The notes: generated from the letters alone by a model not told the origin. A stretch of 64,000 nt of DNA from Polyangium sp. 15x6 (GCF_029960785.1 NZ_JASBQE010000041.1:40898-104897), one strand, 5' to 3'. Shown: positions 1-9,448, counted from the stretch's first letter. Numbers and translations are program-made.

Positions 1-3000
1 CCGGGCCTGCCGATGCCGCTGTCTCCCCGGCCGCCCCCGCCCCAGCCTTCGCCGCTGGTGGCCCTCGACGCGGGCTTCGGCGCCGGCGCTGCCGTCACCG
101 GTGCCGCCGTCGCGGTCGCTGCGGGCGCGGCAGGCGGCGGAGGCGCCGCTGCGGTGTCGTCGTTGAACGCATCGAACGGGGCCTCGGCAGCAGGTGCGCT
201 CGCCCCGCCCTTCTTCGACTTCTCAGGGCCCCGCGTGTCGAGCTCCCCGCTGGCCTCGGCCTCTTCCTTCGCCGGGTCGGCGGCCTTCTCCTCGCCTTCG
301 GCGTCCGCGTTCGAGCTCTGCGCGAGCTCCTCGCCCGTGAACGTCGGCGCGACGCGCGTTCGTTCGAGGCCGAACGCGTTCATCATCGCCTCGCTCTCCA
401 GCACGAGCAGCGAGGTGAAGCGGCTCGCCACCGCGAAGCGCTTCGACAGCTCGATCGCCGCGAGCTTGCTCGCCGCGCCGCCCGTGTTCTCGAGCTCCGC
501 GATCTTCGCGGCGGCGTAGAGCCGCGGCACGAACGCGTTGCCCGCGCTCGACGTCGCGAGGATCTTGATCGGGTACGTCTGCTCGAAGCGCTCGCTCGCG
601 ACGCGGCCGCGCAGCCGGATCGCCCCTTCGATCGCGTCGCCGCTCGACATGCGCGCCACGACGAACGTCTCGCCGCCGGCGCGGATCGGATCGAGCCGCC
701 CGGGCGTGACCTGCGTGAGCCCCGAAGGCAGCTCGATCTCCGGATCCCGCAGCGTCACGCCGTACGCCGCGGAGAGCACGTCGAGCGCCGCGGACGAGAC
801 CTTTTGCCCAGGCACGTACGGCACCACCACGCCGCCGCCGCCGCGCGCGAGCGCCGCGAGCGAGGTCAGATCCGCGTCGGCGCCCATCGCCACCGCCACG
901 ACCGATCCATCGCTGCCCGGCAGCGAGCTGCGCACCGCCGCCTCGATGTGCGACGGCCGCGTCGGGCCCACGGTCGGCGTGCCGTCGCCGAGGTAGAGGA
1001 TGCGCATCTCCTTGCCGCCGAGCGAGCCTGCCGCGCTCCGCGCCGCGCTCACGGCCGCGGCCATGTCGCTGCCGCCGTCCGGCTCGACGCTCCCGAGGAA
1101 ACGCTCCACCTCGCCCGCGGCCGCTGCGCCCGGCGCGCTCGGCGTGGGCAAACCGCTGCGGCCGTCCTGCGTCATCGGCCGGCACACCGTGTCGCATGCG
1201 AGCAGCACGAACGAGTCGCGCCGATCCATCTCGCGCACGATCGTCGAGGCGAGCCGCGTCGCGCGCGCGAAACGCTCGCCCACCATCGACCGACTCGTGT
1301 CCACGACGATCGCGTGTACGCGCTCCTTCGCCTCCTGCCATCGCGGCAGCTTCGGCCGGAGCGCGATCGCCACGTACGGCGACGCATCGAACGCGATGGC
1401 CCGCGCCGCCGCGGCCGCGTCCTTCTCCTCTGTCGTCTTCGCCTTCGTCGCGGCCGGCCCGTCCTTCGGCTCCTCCGGCAGCGGCGCGCTCGTCGGCTCC
1501 ATGCGGTAGGCCCACGCGGTCGCCTCGCGATCTCGATCCGGGAGCGCGTACTCGACCGTCAGATCACCGGCCGGAACGAACCCCGTCGCGTTCATCGTGC
1601 GCCGCTCGGCCGACGCGTCGCCGCCCGAGGGCGAGAGCTCGTAGCCGCGCGTCTGCACGCCGAACTCCTTGTCGTGACCGAGCACCTGCAGGTCGAGGTC
1701 GAACGCGTCGATCTTCGTCGTCCCGCTCGGATCGTGCGCGAGCGGGTAGGTGAAGCGCCGGACGCCCGCCGCCTGATCCACGGTCTGCGTGTACGTCAGC
1801 ACCACGCGCCGCGACCCGCGCTTCGGGATCGGAAAAATTTTGAGCTCGAACCGTCCGCCGCGCTGCCACTCGAGCAGCGCCGGATCGCGCCATGGCCCCG
1901 GCACCCAGATGATCTCCTCGCGCGGCTTCGGCGTCTTCGGCGCCGCGTTCTGGATGACGCCGCGCCAGATCGCCGCGCCCTTGTCGCGGTCGACGAACGC
2001 GCCCTCCATCATCTTGCCGTCCACCTCCAGCGCGAGCTTTTCGATCTGCGCGCCTGGTGGCAGCGGGAACCGGAAGATGCCTTCGAGCTCCTCGTCCGTG
2101 TCGTTCGTGAACGTCTCGTCGACCTCGGTCCGCGCCACGACGTCCACGATGCGCACCTTCACCGAGTGCTTCGCGAGCCGCACCGCGTGGTCCTTCTCCT
2201 TGGTTTGTCCGGGCTTGCGCGCCCGGAGCTCCCCGAGCCCGCGCAGCACCGGCGCGTCGAGCTCCTCCGGCGATCGATCGCTCCATTCGAGCGAATCCGC
2301 GACGCTCGACGAGCTCGCCACGAGCGGCTCACGACCCTTCTCGATCGTCGCCTCCTCGCCTGCGCGCACGGCGACCGGCTTGCCCGACGCCGCCGAACGC
2401 ACGAGGACCACGCCCCGCGCCACCTCGACGCTCGCGCGGCCCTTGCTGGCCGTCATGACGAGCTTCGTGCCGACCACCTCGACCTCGCCGTCATCGACGC
2501 TGATCTTCGCCGACGGCCCGTGCTTCAGGCTCGCCACGTCCGCGACGATCGTCCCAAAGGCGAGCTTCGCCTGACGCACCTTGCCGCCCTCGAGCGAGAT
2601 CGACGAGCCTCGATCGATCGCGAGCTGCGAGCCATCCGCGAGCGACACGTACGCCCGCGTGCGCGCGTCCGTGCGCAGCGTCGTGTCGCTCTTCCACGCC
2701 CATCCCGGCTTGACCGGCTTGCACGCGCCGTTCGGATCACACGCTTCGAGCCCGCCTTCCTTGTCGGCGGACGCGCGTGAAATCGAGTCGATCTTCCCCG
2801 ACCACGCAGCTTCGAACCTCAGCTCCTCCGGCCCTTGCTTCGGGCCCTTCAGGTAGAACCCGACGGCGGCCGCCGCGGCCATCGCGCCGAGAAGCCCCGC
2901 GACGAACTTCGGGCGGCGAAAGAGCGAGACGACCTTGCCCCCCTCGCTCCCCTTCGTCGTCCGCGGCGGCGCCGTGCGCGCGGCTCCCGTCGTCCCGCTC

Positions 3001-3548
3001 TTCGCCTCGGGCTCGCGCGAGCGCGGCGCTTCACGCTCGGTGATCGCCTGCGCGGGCTGCGCCGCCTTGACCTCCTCGTTCACCGCCTCCGAAGGCTGCG
3101 TCGAACCGAGTCCATTCTCCGAAACTTTGGACACCAACGTGTTCGTCCGCGTCCGCGGCGGCTCGGTCGCGATCTCGGTCTTCGCCGTCGCGATGTCCGT
3201 CGCCCTCGGCTCGGAGCCCCGATCCTCGGCGACCACGCTCTTCGCCGTACGCGGCGCCGACACCGCGGCCTCGACGCTCTTCGGCGCCACGCCGGCCGGC
3301 GGCTTCAGGTTCTCCACGTCGAGCCGCGCGAGCACCTTGTCCGCGAAGCCCGCGTCCGCGCGAAAGTCTCCGCCCGCGTGCCCCACGAACTCCGCCGCGC
3401 GCTCCGCGTCGTACTTGAGATCCCGGCACGCGTCGCAGTCGGCGATGTGATCGAAGAGCTCCTTCGGCGCCGAACCATCCAGCACCTCGGCGATTCGCTC
3501 CTCGACCTCGCGGCAGAGCCCACCCACGTTCGTCTCGCTCGTGCTCAT
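1..3548 (-). CDS. Anti-sigma-like FecR/VIT/VWA membrane protein (3' end outside window)
   Basis: An open frame of about 1182 codons runs from the ATG at 3548 off the left edge with no stop. Visible parts in order: an anti-sigma-type zinc-binding motif H34-x3-C38-x2-C41; a charged linker; one transmembrane helix at about 212-232; a FecR-like beta domain at about 299-395; a VIT domain at about 450-570; and a von Willebrand A domain whose MIDAS motif DTSRS is at 750-754. The tail is Ala/Pro/Gly-rich. The start has a good AGGAG and lies 4 nt after the ECF sigma gene, so the two are translationally linked. By family knowledge the N-terminus should hold the sigma factor at the inner face of the membrane, with FecR, VIT and VWA outside; that it senses an envelope or protein ligand is inference. 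Confidence 0.85.
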   Translation of the reverse strand, partial: MSTSETNVGGLCREVEERIAEVLDGSAPKELFDHIADCDACRDLKYDAERAAEFVGHAGGDFRADAGFADKVLARLDVENLKPPAGVAPKSVEAAVSAPRTAKSVVAEDRGSEPRATDIATAKTEIATEPPRTRTNTLVSKVSENGLGSTQPSEAVNEEVKAAQPAQAITEREAPRSREPEAKSGTTGAARTAPPRTTKGSEGGKVVSLFRRPKFVAGLLGAMAAAAAVGFYLKGPKQGPEELRFEAAWSGKIDSISRASADKEGGLEACDPNGACKPVKPGWAWKSDTTLRTDARTRAYVSLADGSQLAIDRGSSISLEGGKVRQAKLAFGTIVADVASLKHGPSAKISVDDGEVEVVGTKLVMTASKGRASVEVARGVVLVRSAASGKPVAVRAGEEATIEKGREPLVASSSSVADSLEWSDRSPEELDAPVLRGLGELRARKPGQTKEKDHAVRLAKHSVKVRIVDVVARTEVDETFTNDTDEELEGIFRFPLPPGAQIEKLALEVDGKMMEGAFVDRDKGAAIWRGVIQNAAPKTPKPREEIIWVPGPWRDPALLEWQRGGRFELKIFPIPKRGSRRVVLTYTQTVDQAAGVRRFTYPLAHDPSGTTKIDAFDLDLQVLGHDKEFGVQTRGYELSPSGGDASAERRTMNATGFVPAGDLTVEYALPDRDREATAWAYRMEPTSAPLPEEPKDGPAATKAKTTEEKDAAAAARAIAFDASPYVAIALRPKLPRWQEAKERVHAIVVDTSRSMVGERFARATRLASTIVREMDRRDSFVLLACDTVCRPMTQDGRSGLPTPSAPGAAAAGEVERFLGSVEPDGGSDMAAAVSAARSAAGSLGGKEMRILYLGDGTPTVGPTRPSHIEAAVRSSLPGSDGSVVAVAMGADADLTSLAALARGGGGVVVPYVPGQKVSSAALDVLSAAYGVTLRDPEIELPSGLTQVTPGRLDPIRAGGETFVVARMSSGDAIEGAIRLRGRVASERFEQTYPIKILATSSAGNAFVPRLYAAAKIAELENTGGAASKLAAIELSKRFAVASRFTSLLVLESEAMMNAFGLERTRVAPTFTGEELAQSSNADAEGEEKAADPAKEEAEASGELDTRGPEKSKKGGASAPAAEAPFDAFNDDTAAAPPPPAAPAATATAAPVTAAPAPKPASRATSGEGWGGGGRGDSGIGRP

Positions 3549-3552
3549 CGCT

Positions 3553-4158
3553 TCACTCCTCGCCGATCTCCGCCCGCATCTTCCCGAGCGCGCGGCTCAC
3601 GCGTTTCCGCGCCGCCGCCTCGTCGATCCCGCACGCCTGGGCCACCTCTCGGAAGCTGAGCCCCGCGTCGTACCGAAGCACCAGGGCCTCCCGCTCGCTC
3701 GGCTTGAGCTTCGAGAGCGCCTCGCGCGTGCGAGACGCTCTCTCCTTCTCCAGCGCGAGCTCGCCCGCGTCCGCCCGCCCCGACGACGTGTCGTGCACCA
3801 GCCGGAGCCGCGCCTTCTGCCGCGCCTGCGTCTCGGAGAACCGACCGCAGATGCGACGCGCGATCCCGAACAGGAACGCCCGCACGCTTCCTTCCGCTCG
3901 GTACGTCGGGAACGCGTCGTACGCGGCCAGCAAGGTCTCTTGCACGAGCTCCTCGCTGTCCGCCTGCGAGCCCGTGAAGGCCATGCAAAGCCGACCGATC
4001 GGCGCTGCATAAACCCGGGCGCACCGCGCGAGCGCCTCGCGATGGTTGCCCGCCGCGAGGAGCTCCTCGATGTCGCTCGCCTCTTCGGCGTGCGATCGGC
4101 CTTCCTTCATCTCTGCACGTGCCAGACCCGGGGCCATGGTTGCCTCTTCGCCTGCCAT
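3553..4158 (-). CDS. ECF-family RNA polymerase sigma factor
   Basis: A 201-residue protein with sigma region 2 (about 45-110, containing the EELVQETLLAAYDAF helix) and region 4 (about 135-195, with the helix-turn-helix around LSFREVAQACGIDEAAARKR). It directs RNA polymerase to an alternative promoter set. The ATG at 4158 has AGGAG about 12 nt upstream. The next gene on the strand, 4 nt away, carries an anti-sigma zinc motif and membrane anchor, so this sigma is probably held inactive by that protein and freed by an envelope signal. No autoregulated promoter could be identified by eye. Confidence 0.9.
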   Translation of the reverse strand: MAGEEATMAPGLARAEMKEGRSHAEEASDIEELLAAGNHREALARCARVYAAPIGRLCMAFTGSQADSEELVQETLLAAYDAFPTYRAEGSVRAFLFGIARRICGRFSETQARQKARLRLVHDTSSGRADAGELALEKERASRTREALSKLKPSEREALVLRYDAGLSFREVAQACGIDEAAARKRVSRALGKMRAEIGEE

Positions 4159-4391
4159 GTTGCTCGGAGCTCCTCTTTTGTGACCGCGACCGAAGCGATT
4201 CCCCCAAATCCCCGTCCAACGCCTCGCGTGGACCCGAGGCGCTCCGCCCCTCGCCGTGGTAGGATCGATCGAGATCGCCGGCCCCTGCCGGCGGCCCAGC
4301 CGCCCACGGCGCGACCTTTGCAGCGCCCCCGTCCACGCTACATCATCGCGCGAGCGCCGATCTCGCCGACGAGCTTCGAGGAGCGCCTCCC
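4159..4391. promoter_or_regulatory. Divergent intergenic region between sigma factor and HtrA-like gene
   Basis: About 230 nt separate two divergent starts and must contain promoters in both directions. Ribosome binding sites are visible on both sides: AGGAG before the sigma ATG on the minus strand, and GAGGAG before 4392. No convincing sigma-70 boxes were found. Confidence 0.35.
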
Positions 4392-5711
4392 ATGACGAAT
4401 TTCCCCGCCTCGCCCGAAAAGTTCCCCGCGTTCGGTCACACCTCCGGCGTGAAGAATCGTCAACGCTGGTCGATCGCGAGCTCTCTCGCCGTCCTCGCGC
4501 TCATGGCCCCCGCCGCGGTCTTCGCCCAGCCGGCGCCCGCGGTCGCGCCGGTCGACGTCGCCGCCCCGCCGGTCGCACGGCCTCAGCCGAACGCGCCGCC
4601 CCGCCGCATCGCGCCGCCGCCGCAACTGCCCGCGCTGCAAGCCGCTCCGCCCGCCGCCATCCCGCCCGCGCCCGCCGCGGATCCCAACGCGCCCGCCGAT
4701 CCCAACGCGAAGAAAGAACCCTCCGTCGAGGAGAAGGCGCTCCGCGGTGTCGTCGCGATCGAGCGCGCCGGCCAGCCTCTCTCGCTCGGCGCCACGCTCG
4801 CGGGCGATGGCCGCATCCTCGCGGCTCTCTCGCCGCTCGGCTCGGGCAACGACCTCGAAGCGCGCTTCGCCGACGGCTCCGTCGTTCGCGTCAAGCTCGG
4901 CCACCACGATCGCACCTGGGACCTCGCGCTCCTCGTCCCGCAGTCGGGTCGCTGGACCGAAGGGCTCGTCGCTTCCACGCGCGACCCGCTCCGCACCGAC
5001 GCGACCATCCGCGGCTTCGCGATGGGCGCCAAGGGCAAACCCTCGGTCTCGCAGATGGTGATCCGCGGCCGGAAAAACCTCCTCGGCGCCGACGACGCCA
5101 CGCTCGCGAACGCCTTCGAGCTCGGCTCGCGCATCTCGCCGCTCGACCTTGGCGCGCCGATCATCGACGAGGACGGGCGCGTCGTCGCCCTCCTCGGCCG
5201 CGGCTGCTCCCCGAACGAGGGTCGCCCCTGCACCCCCGTCGCGTTCGGCATCCCGATCAACGCGATCCGCTCGTTCCTGCGCACGGTCCCGCCGACCGCG
5301 GTCCCGCCTGCGGCTTGGCTCGGCATCCAGGGTTCGTCCGAGGTCGGCATGTTCGCCAAGGGCGTCCGTGTGCAGAGCATCCACCCGGACAGCCCCGCGG
5401 CCGAGGCCAAGCTCAAGGGCGGCGACGCTTCCGTCAGCGACATGATCGTCGCCGTCGACGGCGTGCCCGTGACGAGCCCCGAGCAGCTCGCGGAGGTCAT
5501 CCGGACGCACGCGGTCGGCGAGAAGGTGCCGCTCACGGTGTTTGGCCAGGGCAAGTATCGTCAGGTGACGGTCGTGCTTCGTCAGGCGCCCGATCCGCGC
5601 GCCGCACCCAAGGCGCCGCCTGCGCATCCGGCCGAGTTGCCGACGCTCGGCGATGCGGCTCCCCCCACGCAAGCCCGTCCCAGAGCGGACGCACTCGACC
5701 GCAGGAGGTAA
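4392..5711 (+). CDS. Secreted HtrA/DegP-fold protein with PDZ domain, predicted catalytically dead
   Basis: A 439-residue protein with a signal peptide (hydrophobic core about 26-44), a Pro/Ala-rich linker, a trypsin-like HtrA domain (about 115-300) and a C-terminal PDZ domain (about 315-395). Aligned by eye with HtrA, the acid is kept at D177 (WDLALL), but the His position is S147 and the segment normally reading GNSGGP is LDLGAP, with Leu253 in place of the nucleophilic Ser. It should fold but not cleave peptides, so a periplasmic binding or chaperone role is more likely. Start chosen for its GAGGAG. It sits divergently from the ECF sigma/anti-sigma pair and could belong to the same envelope response. 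Confidence 0.82.
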   Translation: MTNFPASPEKFPAFGHTSGVKNRQRWSIASSLAVLALMAPAAVFAQPAPAVAPVDVAAPPVARPQPNAPPRRIAPPPQLPALQAAPPAAIPPAPAADPNAPADPNAKKEPSVEEKALRGVVAIERAGQPLSLGATLAGDGRILAALSPLGSGNDLEARFADGSVVRVKLGHHDRTWDLALLVPQSGRWTEGLVASTRDPLRTDATIRGFAMGAKGKPSVSQMVIRGRKNLLGADDATLANAFELGSRISPLDLGAPIIDEDGRVVALLGRGCSPNEGRPCTPVAFGIPINAIRSFLRTVPPTAVPPAAWLGIQGSSEVGMFAKGVRVQSIHPDSPAAEAKLKGGDASVSDMIVAVDGVPVTSPEQLAEVIRTHAVGEKVPLTVFGQGKYRQVTVVLRQAPDPRAAPKAPPAHPAELPTLGDAAPPTQARPRADALDRRR

Positions 5712-5873
5712 GATCGGTCCCATCTGATCCCGTGGAAACGAACTCGCGACGACCCGCTCGCGGGATCTCGTTGACACCCCGCCGAACGATCCCGACCATG
5801 ACGAGCGCGGCTCTCGGCTACCCATCGGTACCGAGAAAAGGCGAGCCGCTCCGTCCCCCACATTCGGTGAACC

Positions 5874-6647
5874 GTGGCTCAACAGCTCCGCATCGAGGTT
5901 GCCGGCGAGACGAACGTCGGCCGCAAGCGTAATCACAACGAAGACAACTTCGCGATCATGGCGGAGTACGGCCTCTTCATCGTGGCCGACGGCATGGGTG
6001 GTCATGCATCGGGCGAGGTCGCCTCGAAGATGGCCGTCGACGCGATGCAAGAATTCTTCGCGCAGACGCAAGAGGATCCCGAGCGCACGTGGCCCTACAA
6101 GATGGACCGCACGAAGGGCTACGAGGAAAACCGTCTCATCACGGGCATCAAGCTCGCGAACCTGCGCATCTACGAGACCGCGCAGCGCGAGTCGAAGAAG
6201 CGCGGCATGGGGACGACGTTCGTCGGCATCTTCACGGCGAACGACGGCGTGTACATCGCGCACGTCGGTGACAGTCGCGTCTACCGGCATCGCGACGGCA
6301 AGCTCGAGTGCCTCACCGAGGACCACTCGCTGCTCAACGACTACATCAAGATGAAGCGCCTCACGCCCGAGGAGATCGCGAACTTCCCGCACAAGAACGT
6401 CATCGTGCGCGCGCTCGGGATGAAGGAGACCGTCAAGGTCGACACGCGCTTCGAGGTGCCCGCCGTCAACGACACCTACTTGCTCTGCTCCGACGGCCTC
6501 TCCGGCCCCGTGAGCGACCCCGAGATCGCCGACATCCTCTCGCGCCACGGCGACATCAAGACCGCGACCGCGAAGCTCATCGAGCGCGCCAACGAGAACG
6601 GCGGACCGGACAACGTCACGTGCGTCCTCGTCCGCTGGACGCTCTGA
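5874..6647 (+). CDS. PP2C-family protein Ser/Thr phosphatase
   Basis: A 257-residue soluble protein with all PP2C metal and phosphate motifs: R-x-x-N-E-D near residue 20, DGMGGH, GTTFVG, HVGDSR, CSDGLSG and GGPDNVT near the C-terminus. It hydrolyses phospho-Ser/Thr using two metal ions. The start is a GTG. It faces a Ser/Thr kinase gene convergently across a perfect hairpin, and kinase/PP2C pairs commonly act as opposing enzymes; that this phosphatase acts on either nearby kinase is inference. Confidence 0.93.
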   Translation: MAQQLRIEVAGETNVGRKRNHNEDNFAIMAEYGLFIVADGMGGHASGEVASKMAVDAMQEFFAQTQEDPERTWPYKMDRTKGYEENRLITGIKLANLRIYETAQRESKKRGMGTTFVGIFTANDGVYIAHVGDSRVYRHRDGKLECLTEDHSLLNDYIKMKRLTPEEIANFPHKNVIVRALGMKETVKVDTRFEVPAVNDTYLLCSDGLSGPVSDPEIADILSRHGDIKTATAKLIERANENGGPDNVTCVLVRWTL

Positions 6648-6666
6648 TCCAAGGCGAACCCGACCT

Positions 6667-6702
6667 ACGTTTCACGCGCCGCATCCACGGCGCGTGAAAC
6701 GT
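6667..6702. terminator. Perfect 15-bp inverted repeat between convergent genes
   Basis: Arms 6667-6681 and 6688-6702 are perfectly complementary around a 6-nt loop. The element sits between the 3' ends of the PP2C and kinase genes. There is no T-tract on either side, so it may be a bidirectional transcription barrier or mRNA 3'-end stabiliser rather than a classic intrinsic terminator. Confidence 0.65.
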
Positions 6703-6727
6703 CTCGTGCGCGCGACGCGCGCGGCGA

Positions 6728-8281
6728 TCACTTGCCCGTCGAGAGCATGATCGCCGCGACGATGCCGAAGCCGATCAGCGCGAACAGAACGCCGCCGAGC
6801 AGGAAGGGCCACACGCGACGCGGCGCTTGCTGCGGCGCGAAGTCGGTCGCGATGGGCTGCATGCCCGTTTGCTGCTGCCACGGGGCCTGCTGCGCCGGCA
6901 CGTTCATCGACGATTGCCCGTAGGACCGCGAGCCGTCCGGGTACGCCGCGTTCGGCATCGGCGTCTGCATCGGCGTGCCGTACCCCGGCGGCACGCTCGG
7001 CGACGCAGGCACGGGCGGCTGCACCGCGCCGTACGTCCCCGAGCTCGACAGGCCCGGGTAACTGTTGGAGGTCGAACCATATCCCGAGGGGCTCGGCCGC
7101 GCCGCGCTCGATCCCGACGGCTGCGGCAGCGGCGGCCACTGCGGGCTCCCTCCGGTCTGGTTCGGCATGAGCCGCGCGATCGGCATCGCCAGCGTCGCGG
7201 CCGCGTCGTCGGTCGTGTTCTCCGCCTCGATCGGTGGAGGCTCGGGGCGACGGACGTGCGGCTCATGGCGCGTCACGTTGTCGTAGGGCATCGTCCCGCG
7301 TGGACCGCCGCTCGAGGGCGCCTGCGCGTGCGAGGGCGTGCGCGACATCGACAGGGCCGTCTGCGGCGCGGGCTGCGTGTGCGCCGTCGCGAGCGCGTTC
7401 GGCTGCACGTACGGCACGCCCGACGAGCGCGGGCAGAGCTCGCGCCACGCGGCGAGCGCCTCCGTCGCCGTCTGGAACCGCTGATCCGGATCACGCGCGA
7501 GCCCTCGCGCGACGAACGCTTCGAGCCGTGGATCGATGGGGCCATCCATCGCGTCGCCGATCCTGCGCGGCGGCGCCTTCGCCTTCATCTCCACCATCAC
7601 GAGCACGTTCTTTGCGAGGTAGGGGAGCTGCCCCGTGAGCGACTGGTAGATCATCGTCGTGCACGCGTAGATGTCCGCGCGCTCGTCGACCATCTTCGCC
7701 TTGCCGATCTGCTCGGGCGGCATGAACGAGAACGTCCCGAGGCTCTGGCCCATCTCGGTGAGCGTCTCGCCCTCCATCTCCTTCGGCAGCTTCGAGATGC
7801 CGAAGTCGAGAATTTTTACGCGCGTGGAGCCATCCGGGCGGCGTTCGAGGAAGATGTTCGAGGGCTTGAGGTCGCGGTGGATGATCTTCACGCGATGCGC
7901 GTCCGCGAGGCCCATCCAGACCTGCTCGAGGATGAAGTAGAGCTCGTCGAAGTGGATCGGCCCCGTGCGCTTCAGCCGATCGATGAGGCTCTCGCCTTCG
8001 AGCAGCTCGAAGACGAGCACGATCCCGAAGTTCGCGTCCTCCTCGACGTCGAGGACCTGCGTGACGTAGTCGCTGTTGATCGAGCCCGCCGCGCGTGCCT
8101 CGCGCCGGAAGCGCTCGACGGCCGAGTGCTTCGTCTTCGCGTCGGCGTGCAGCACCTTGATCGCCACCTGGCGCCCGGTGCGCGTGTTCTCCGCGGCGAA
8201 CACCTCGCCCATCCCGCCGCGCCCGAGCGGGCGGATCACGCGGTAGCGATTCGCGATGAGGGTGCCGGCTTCGATCTCCAA
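6728..8281 (-). CDS. Membrane-anchored Ser/Thr protein kinase (Pkn2/Hanks type)
   Basis: A 517-residue protein. The kinase domain (about 13-285) has the glycine loop GRGGMGEV at 20-27, catalytic Lys42 in VAIKVL, HRDLKPSN and DFGISK, so it should be active. A long Pro/Gln/Ser-rich linker follows, then one transmembrane helix near the C-terminus (PFLLGGVLFALIGFGIVAA) and only a few residues beyond it. The kinase is therefore cytoplasmic, tail-anchored, and without an extracellular sensor. It lies 22 nt after the secreted TPR-protein gene on the same strand and is probably co-transcribed with it. Confidence 0.93.
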   Translation of the reverse strand: MEIEAGTLIANRYRVIRPLGRGGMGEVFAAENTRTGRQVAIKVLHADAKTKHSAVERFRREARAAGSINSDYVTQVLDVEEDANFGIVLVFELLEGESLIDRLKRTGPIHFDELYFILEQVWMGLADAHRVKIIHRDLKPSNIFLERRPDGSTRVKILDFGISKLPKEMEGETLTEMGQSLGTFSFMPPEQIGKAKMVDERADIYACTTMIYQSLTGQLPYLAKNVLVMVEMKAKAPPRRIGDAMDGPIDPRLEAFVARGLARDPDQRFQTATEALAAWRELCPRSSGVPYVQPNALATAHTQPAPQTALSMSRTPSHAQAPSSGGPRGTMPYDNVTRHEPHVRRPEPPPIEAENTTDDAAATLAMPIARLMPNQTGGSPQWPPLPQPSGSSAARPSPSGYGSTSNSYPGLSSSGTYGAVQPPVPASPSVPPGYGTPMQTPMPNAAYPDGSRSYGQSSMNVPAQQAPWQQQTGMQPIATDFAPQQAPRRVWPFLLGGVLFALIGFGIVAAIMLSTGK

Positions 8282-8303
8282 ACGCGCGCCTCGTCCCTTC
8301 GGA

Positions 8304-9395
8304 CTAGAACGTCCCGACGGCCATCATGCCGCCGCCCTGCGGTGTGGCCCATGGAGCGAAGGCGAACGACTCCTTCGGCGGCTCGGTCGGCTTCTTCTCG
8401 GGCCGCATGACGAAGAGGACCGTCGCCGCCACCGCGCCCGCCGCGGCCAGGCCGAAGCACACGTCCGCGACCGCGTTCAGCGTGACGACCTTCGAGCGCA
8501 TGTCCTCGAGGGTCGCGACCTCCGATGCGGTGTTCGCCTTCCCGTTCGACGCGTCGTAGTCGGCCTTCGCGCCCGTCGCGAGCACGCCTCCGATCACCGC
8601 GCCCGCGACGCCCGCCGCGATCGCCGCGCCGCCCACGATGAACACCGTCATCGGCACGGGGCGCGAGGGCCCTTCCGCGGGTTTGTCCCCGGGGCCGGTC
8701 TGGAAGTCCTTCTCGGTAAAACCCTCGGCCGTCACGGGTTTGCCCTTGTCGAACTCGAACTCGCGCTCGAACTTGCCGCCGTTCGGGATGTCGACCTTCC
8801 AGATCTGATCGGGCGCGCCGTCGACGCTCGCCTTGAACTCGTGCGAGCCGGGGTGGATGCCGATGCGCGTGCCCGTGAGGCCGATCGTGTAGCGGTTCGT
8901 GATCGGAAAGCCGCGCGCCGGCGTGCGCACGTCGGTGATCGTCACGCCCGGACGATCCGACTTCAGCGTCACCCATGCGACCACGGACCGGAGCGCCTTG
9001 AGGTCCGTCTCCATCTGCTGCTTGTCCGCGGGGTCGAGCTGATCGCCCTTCGCTTCGAGGAATTTTTCGAGCAGGGAGATCGCCTCGCCGTCGCGCTCGA
9101 GCTCCATCGCGCAGAGGCCCATGCCCTTGACCGCGTTCATGGAGCCCGAGAGCTCGTAGGCCTTCTTGAACTCGCGATACGCCTCCTCGCACTTGTGCCC
9201 GGAGGGATCGTTGTAGAAGGCCGCGCCCGCCTCCATGTGCTTCTTCGCTTCGACGAGCTTCGGATCCTCGGGCGCTGCGGGCTCGGCCGGCGGCTTCTTG
9301 CCGGCGCCTTTGCCCTGCGCGAGGGCCGGGCACGCAGCGGCGAGCATGGCGAGAGCCGTGATCGCGGAGAACGTACGCGTCAGCGCGGACCGCAT
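8304..9395 (-). CDS. Secreted TPR-like protein with C-terminal membrane segments
   Basis: A 363-residue protein with a signal peptide (about 1-26, ending AQG), a TPR-like helical part (about 45-140), a beta-rich PEGA-like part (about 150-235) and two hydrophobic stretches (about 250-272 and 312-335). This arrangement is typical of uncharacterised myxobacterial envelope proteins encoded beside Ser/Thr kinases. It probably shares a transcript with the kinase gene downstream. A similar pair lies at 11533-14378. Molecular function unknown. Confidence 0.75.
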   Translation of the reverse strand: MRSALTRTFSAITALAMLAAACPALAQGKGAGKKPPAEPAAPEDPKLVEAKKHMEAGAAFYNDPSGHKCEEAYREFKKAYELSGSMNAVKGMGLCAMELERDGEAISLLEKFLEAKGDQLDPADKQQMETDLKALRSVVAWVTLKSDRPGVTITDVRTPARGFPITNRYTIGLTGTRIGIHPGSHEFKASVDGAPDQIWKVDIPNGGKFEREFEFDKGKPVTAEGFTEKDFQTGPGDKPAEGPSRPVPMTVFIVGGAAIAAGVAGAVIGGVLATGAKADYDASNGKANTASEVATLEDMRSKVVTLNAVADVCFGLAAAGAVAATVLFVMRPEKKPTEPPKESFAFAPWATPQGGGMMAVGTF

Positions 9396-9448
9396 GCCCC
9401 AAAGGGTACCGCGGGTCGCGCTGGATCGGAAAGAGAACCGCAGGGGTT

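Noticed and set aside
223..1515. Long minus-strand Arg/Gly-rich reading frame
   Set aside because: It is an out-of-frame shadow of the FecR/VIT/VWA gene; the real frame carries the zinc, FecR, VIT and VWA motifs and stays open to the window edge.
804..2780. 658-codon plus-strand frame opposite the FecR/VIT/VWA gene
   Set aside because: Arg/His-rich composition with no domain, antisense to a gene with clear motifs; typical GC-rich shadow.
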